This document shows, piece after piece, positions 6,419-7,527 of a stretch of 7,527 nt of DNA (position 1 is its first letter; every line of letters begins with the position of its first letter). Where the stretch lies: contig SXVE01000057.1 of NCBI GenBank assembly GCA_005790265.1, positions 1 through 7,527 of the forward strand. Direction: 5' to 3'. Source of the stretch: Acidobacteriota bacterium (GTDB lineage: Bacteria > Acidobacteriota > Blastocatellia > Pyrinomonadales > Pyrinomonadaceae). A program made the position numbers and the translations under genes. Under the pieces are notes generated by a model, which searched no databases, had not been told where the DNA came from, and was given only the letters and a program-made list of their open reading frames with translations.

Positions 6419-6612
6419 TGTTCATTGTGTTGAGACACTAAAAAGTATGTGTTGCTCGTTGTCGCAATCGTTGTGCCAAACAATGATAAATGATGGATTA
6501 ATTAAGTTTTACTTAAATTTAGTAGAGATGGGAAAAGAAGTTCTATAGGATTGTGTATGAAAAAGAGACAAAAATTGTATTGTAAAAATCGTCAAATTTT
6601 AAGTGCGCGAAT

Positions 6613-7527
6613 CTAGCGACTAGCGTTACTCTTTTCTTTGAACGCTGATTCAGCAATGTTTGAAATCCACCAAAACGCGCCTTTGATGCCGAGATGTTCA
6701 AACATCAATTTGAAAACTTTCGGGTGAATGCGCGCGGTCTTGAGCAAAACTTTTTTAAATGAAGCGAAAGAAATTCTATCCTGAAACATTTCACGGCTGA
6801 TTTCCGCGTCCAAACTGCCGAGCGCCGCCATTACCGCGTTCATCGTTTCGTTGACGACCGACGAACTGCTTTTTTCGACCGGACGCATAAATTCGGCGAG
6901 GCTCGCCATCTGCGCGACGCGCGGTTCGTAAGCATTGATTTTTGACAGCGTTTTCTCGTCGAACGCGTTTTCGCGCAGAGATTTTTCGGTTAATTCGGTC
7001 AGACCGTTCAAATTGCGGACATGCGAACCAAAGCCGCAAAACGTTAGCGGGCTTGATAAACCGGCAGCGTCGCCGACGAGCAAAATGCGGTCGGTCGCGG
7101 TTTTTTTGACGTTGTTCCAACCGTGATGATGAACGCTCGGAATATAGCCGAAAACCGGTTTGACGACGCGCCAAGCGCCGTTTTTGGTTTTGTAATCGGG
7201 AAGTTTTTCAAAATATTCTTCAAACAAATTGAAAAGCGATTTGTCGGCTTTCGAGTCAACCGCGTCGTAGAAAAAAAGATACGTTGTGTATTCGTCTTTG
7301 ACCGGATTTCCCGCGAAACCTTCCCATATTAATTGGCGATGATCAGTCGCGTCTTCGGTCGAAACGAGTATCTCGCCAACTCCGAAATTAACTTCTTTTT
7401 CCGTTTCGCCGTGTCGAAATCCGCGCGCGACCGTGCCGACCGTCGGGCAAACATGCGTGATTGATTTTCCGTTGTTTAACTGCCGCGAAATTGGAGAATT
7501 CGTTCCGGTCGCGTCAACAAAAAGCTG
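6613..7527 (-). CDS. FAD-dependent oxidoreductase, lycopene cyclase / geranylgeranyl reductase-like (C-terminal part)
   Basis: The frame is open from the right edge to the stop at 6613, giving the last 304 residues; the N-terminus with the dinucleotide-binding GxGxxG motif lies outside the window. Numbering from the edge, FVDATGTNS (3-11) matches the conserved '(V/A)DATG' FAD segment. DRILLVGDAAGLSSPLTFCGFG (146-167) is the second FAD-contact motif (GDAAG) of the p-hydroxybenzoate hydroxylase-like superfamily. Between them lies the substrate domain (about 30-130), with EYTTYLFFYD and a GYIPSVHHHGW stretch. A helical C-terminus (about 175-304) follows. Best reading: a flavoenzyme acting on an isoprenoid or other hydrophobic substrate, such as a carotenoid cyclase or prenyl reductase. 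Family level is confident, substrate is not. The TTG at 7227 is only an internal leucine codon. Confidence 0.85.
   Translation of the reverse strand, partial: QLFVDATGTNSPISRQLNNGKSITHVCPTVGTVARGFRHGETEKEVNFGVGEILVSTEDATDHRQLIWEGFAGNPVKDEYTTYLFFYDAVDSKADKSLFNLFEEYFEKLPDYKTKNGAWRVVKPVFGYIPSVHHHGWNNVKKTATDRILLVGDAAGLSSPLTFCGFGSHVRNLNGLTELTEKSLRENAFDEKTLSKINAYEPRVAQMASLAEFMRPVEKSSSSVVNETMNAVMAALGSLDAEISREMFQDRISFASFKKVLLKTARIHPKVFKLMFEHLGIKGAFWWISNIAESAFKEKSNASR

Noticed and set aside
6406..6483. 26-residue N-terminal extension of the exported protein
   Set aside because: The strong AAGGGAGG site and the signal peptide both point to the ATG at 6405.
6613..7227. Complete 204-residue protein starting at 7227
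   Set aside because: The codon is TTG inside an open frame that continues to the window edge and encodes the VDATG FAD motif, so the gene is longer and cut by the window.

Overview
The window looks like a chromosomal segment of a free-living bacterium. Protein style (acidobacterial-type secreted beta-domain protein, carotenoid-cyclase-like FAD enzyme, a holin-family/DUF3618 envelope cluster) suggests Acidobacteriota, perhaps class Blastocatellia. This is an impression from protein sequences, not a computed placement. No rRNA, tRNA, CRISPR, insertion sequence or prophage was seen.

Layout. Bases 1-205 are an AT-rich upstream region. Two plus-strand genes follow: a secreted alpha/beta hydrolase (206-1261) and seryl-tRNA synthetase serS (1363-2652). 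A terminator hairpin separates them, and its 3' arm contains the -35 box of a good candidate serS promoter. A 17-bp perfect hairpin at 2692-2734 ends serS and also the convergent minus-strand genes. On the minus strand, reading from 5216 to 2757, lies a tight three-gene cluster: a low-complexity single-span membrane protein, a Phage_holin_3_6-type two-span protein, and a DUF3618 protein with an 11-residue repeat array. Next come a separately terminated gene for an exported 315-residue protein with two related beta-rich halves (5458-6405) and the C-terminal 304 residues of an FAD-dependent oxidoreductase that runs off the right edge (6613-7527).

The most interesting part is the three-gene cluster. 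A strong Shine-Dalgarno sequence precedes each gene, a candidate sigma-70-type promoter lies upstream, and genes 2 and 3 overlap by 25 bases. Two of its proteins carry the same 'Asn-Pro + glycine-rich hydrophobic segment' module (three copies in total). Both also carry Ala/Ser/Tyr-rich amphipathic stretches. I infer a membrane-surface or envelope-stress system. The 'holin' name reflects family membership and is not evidence of phage origin.
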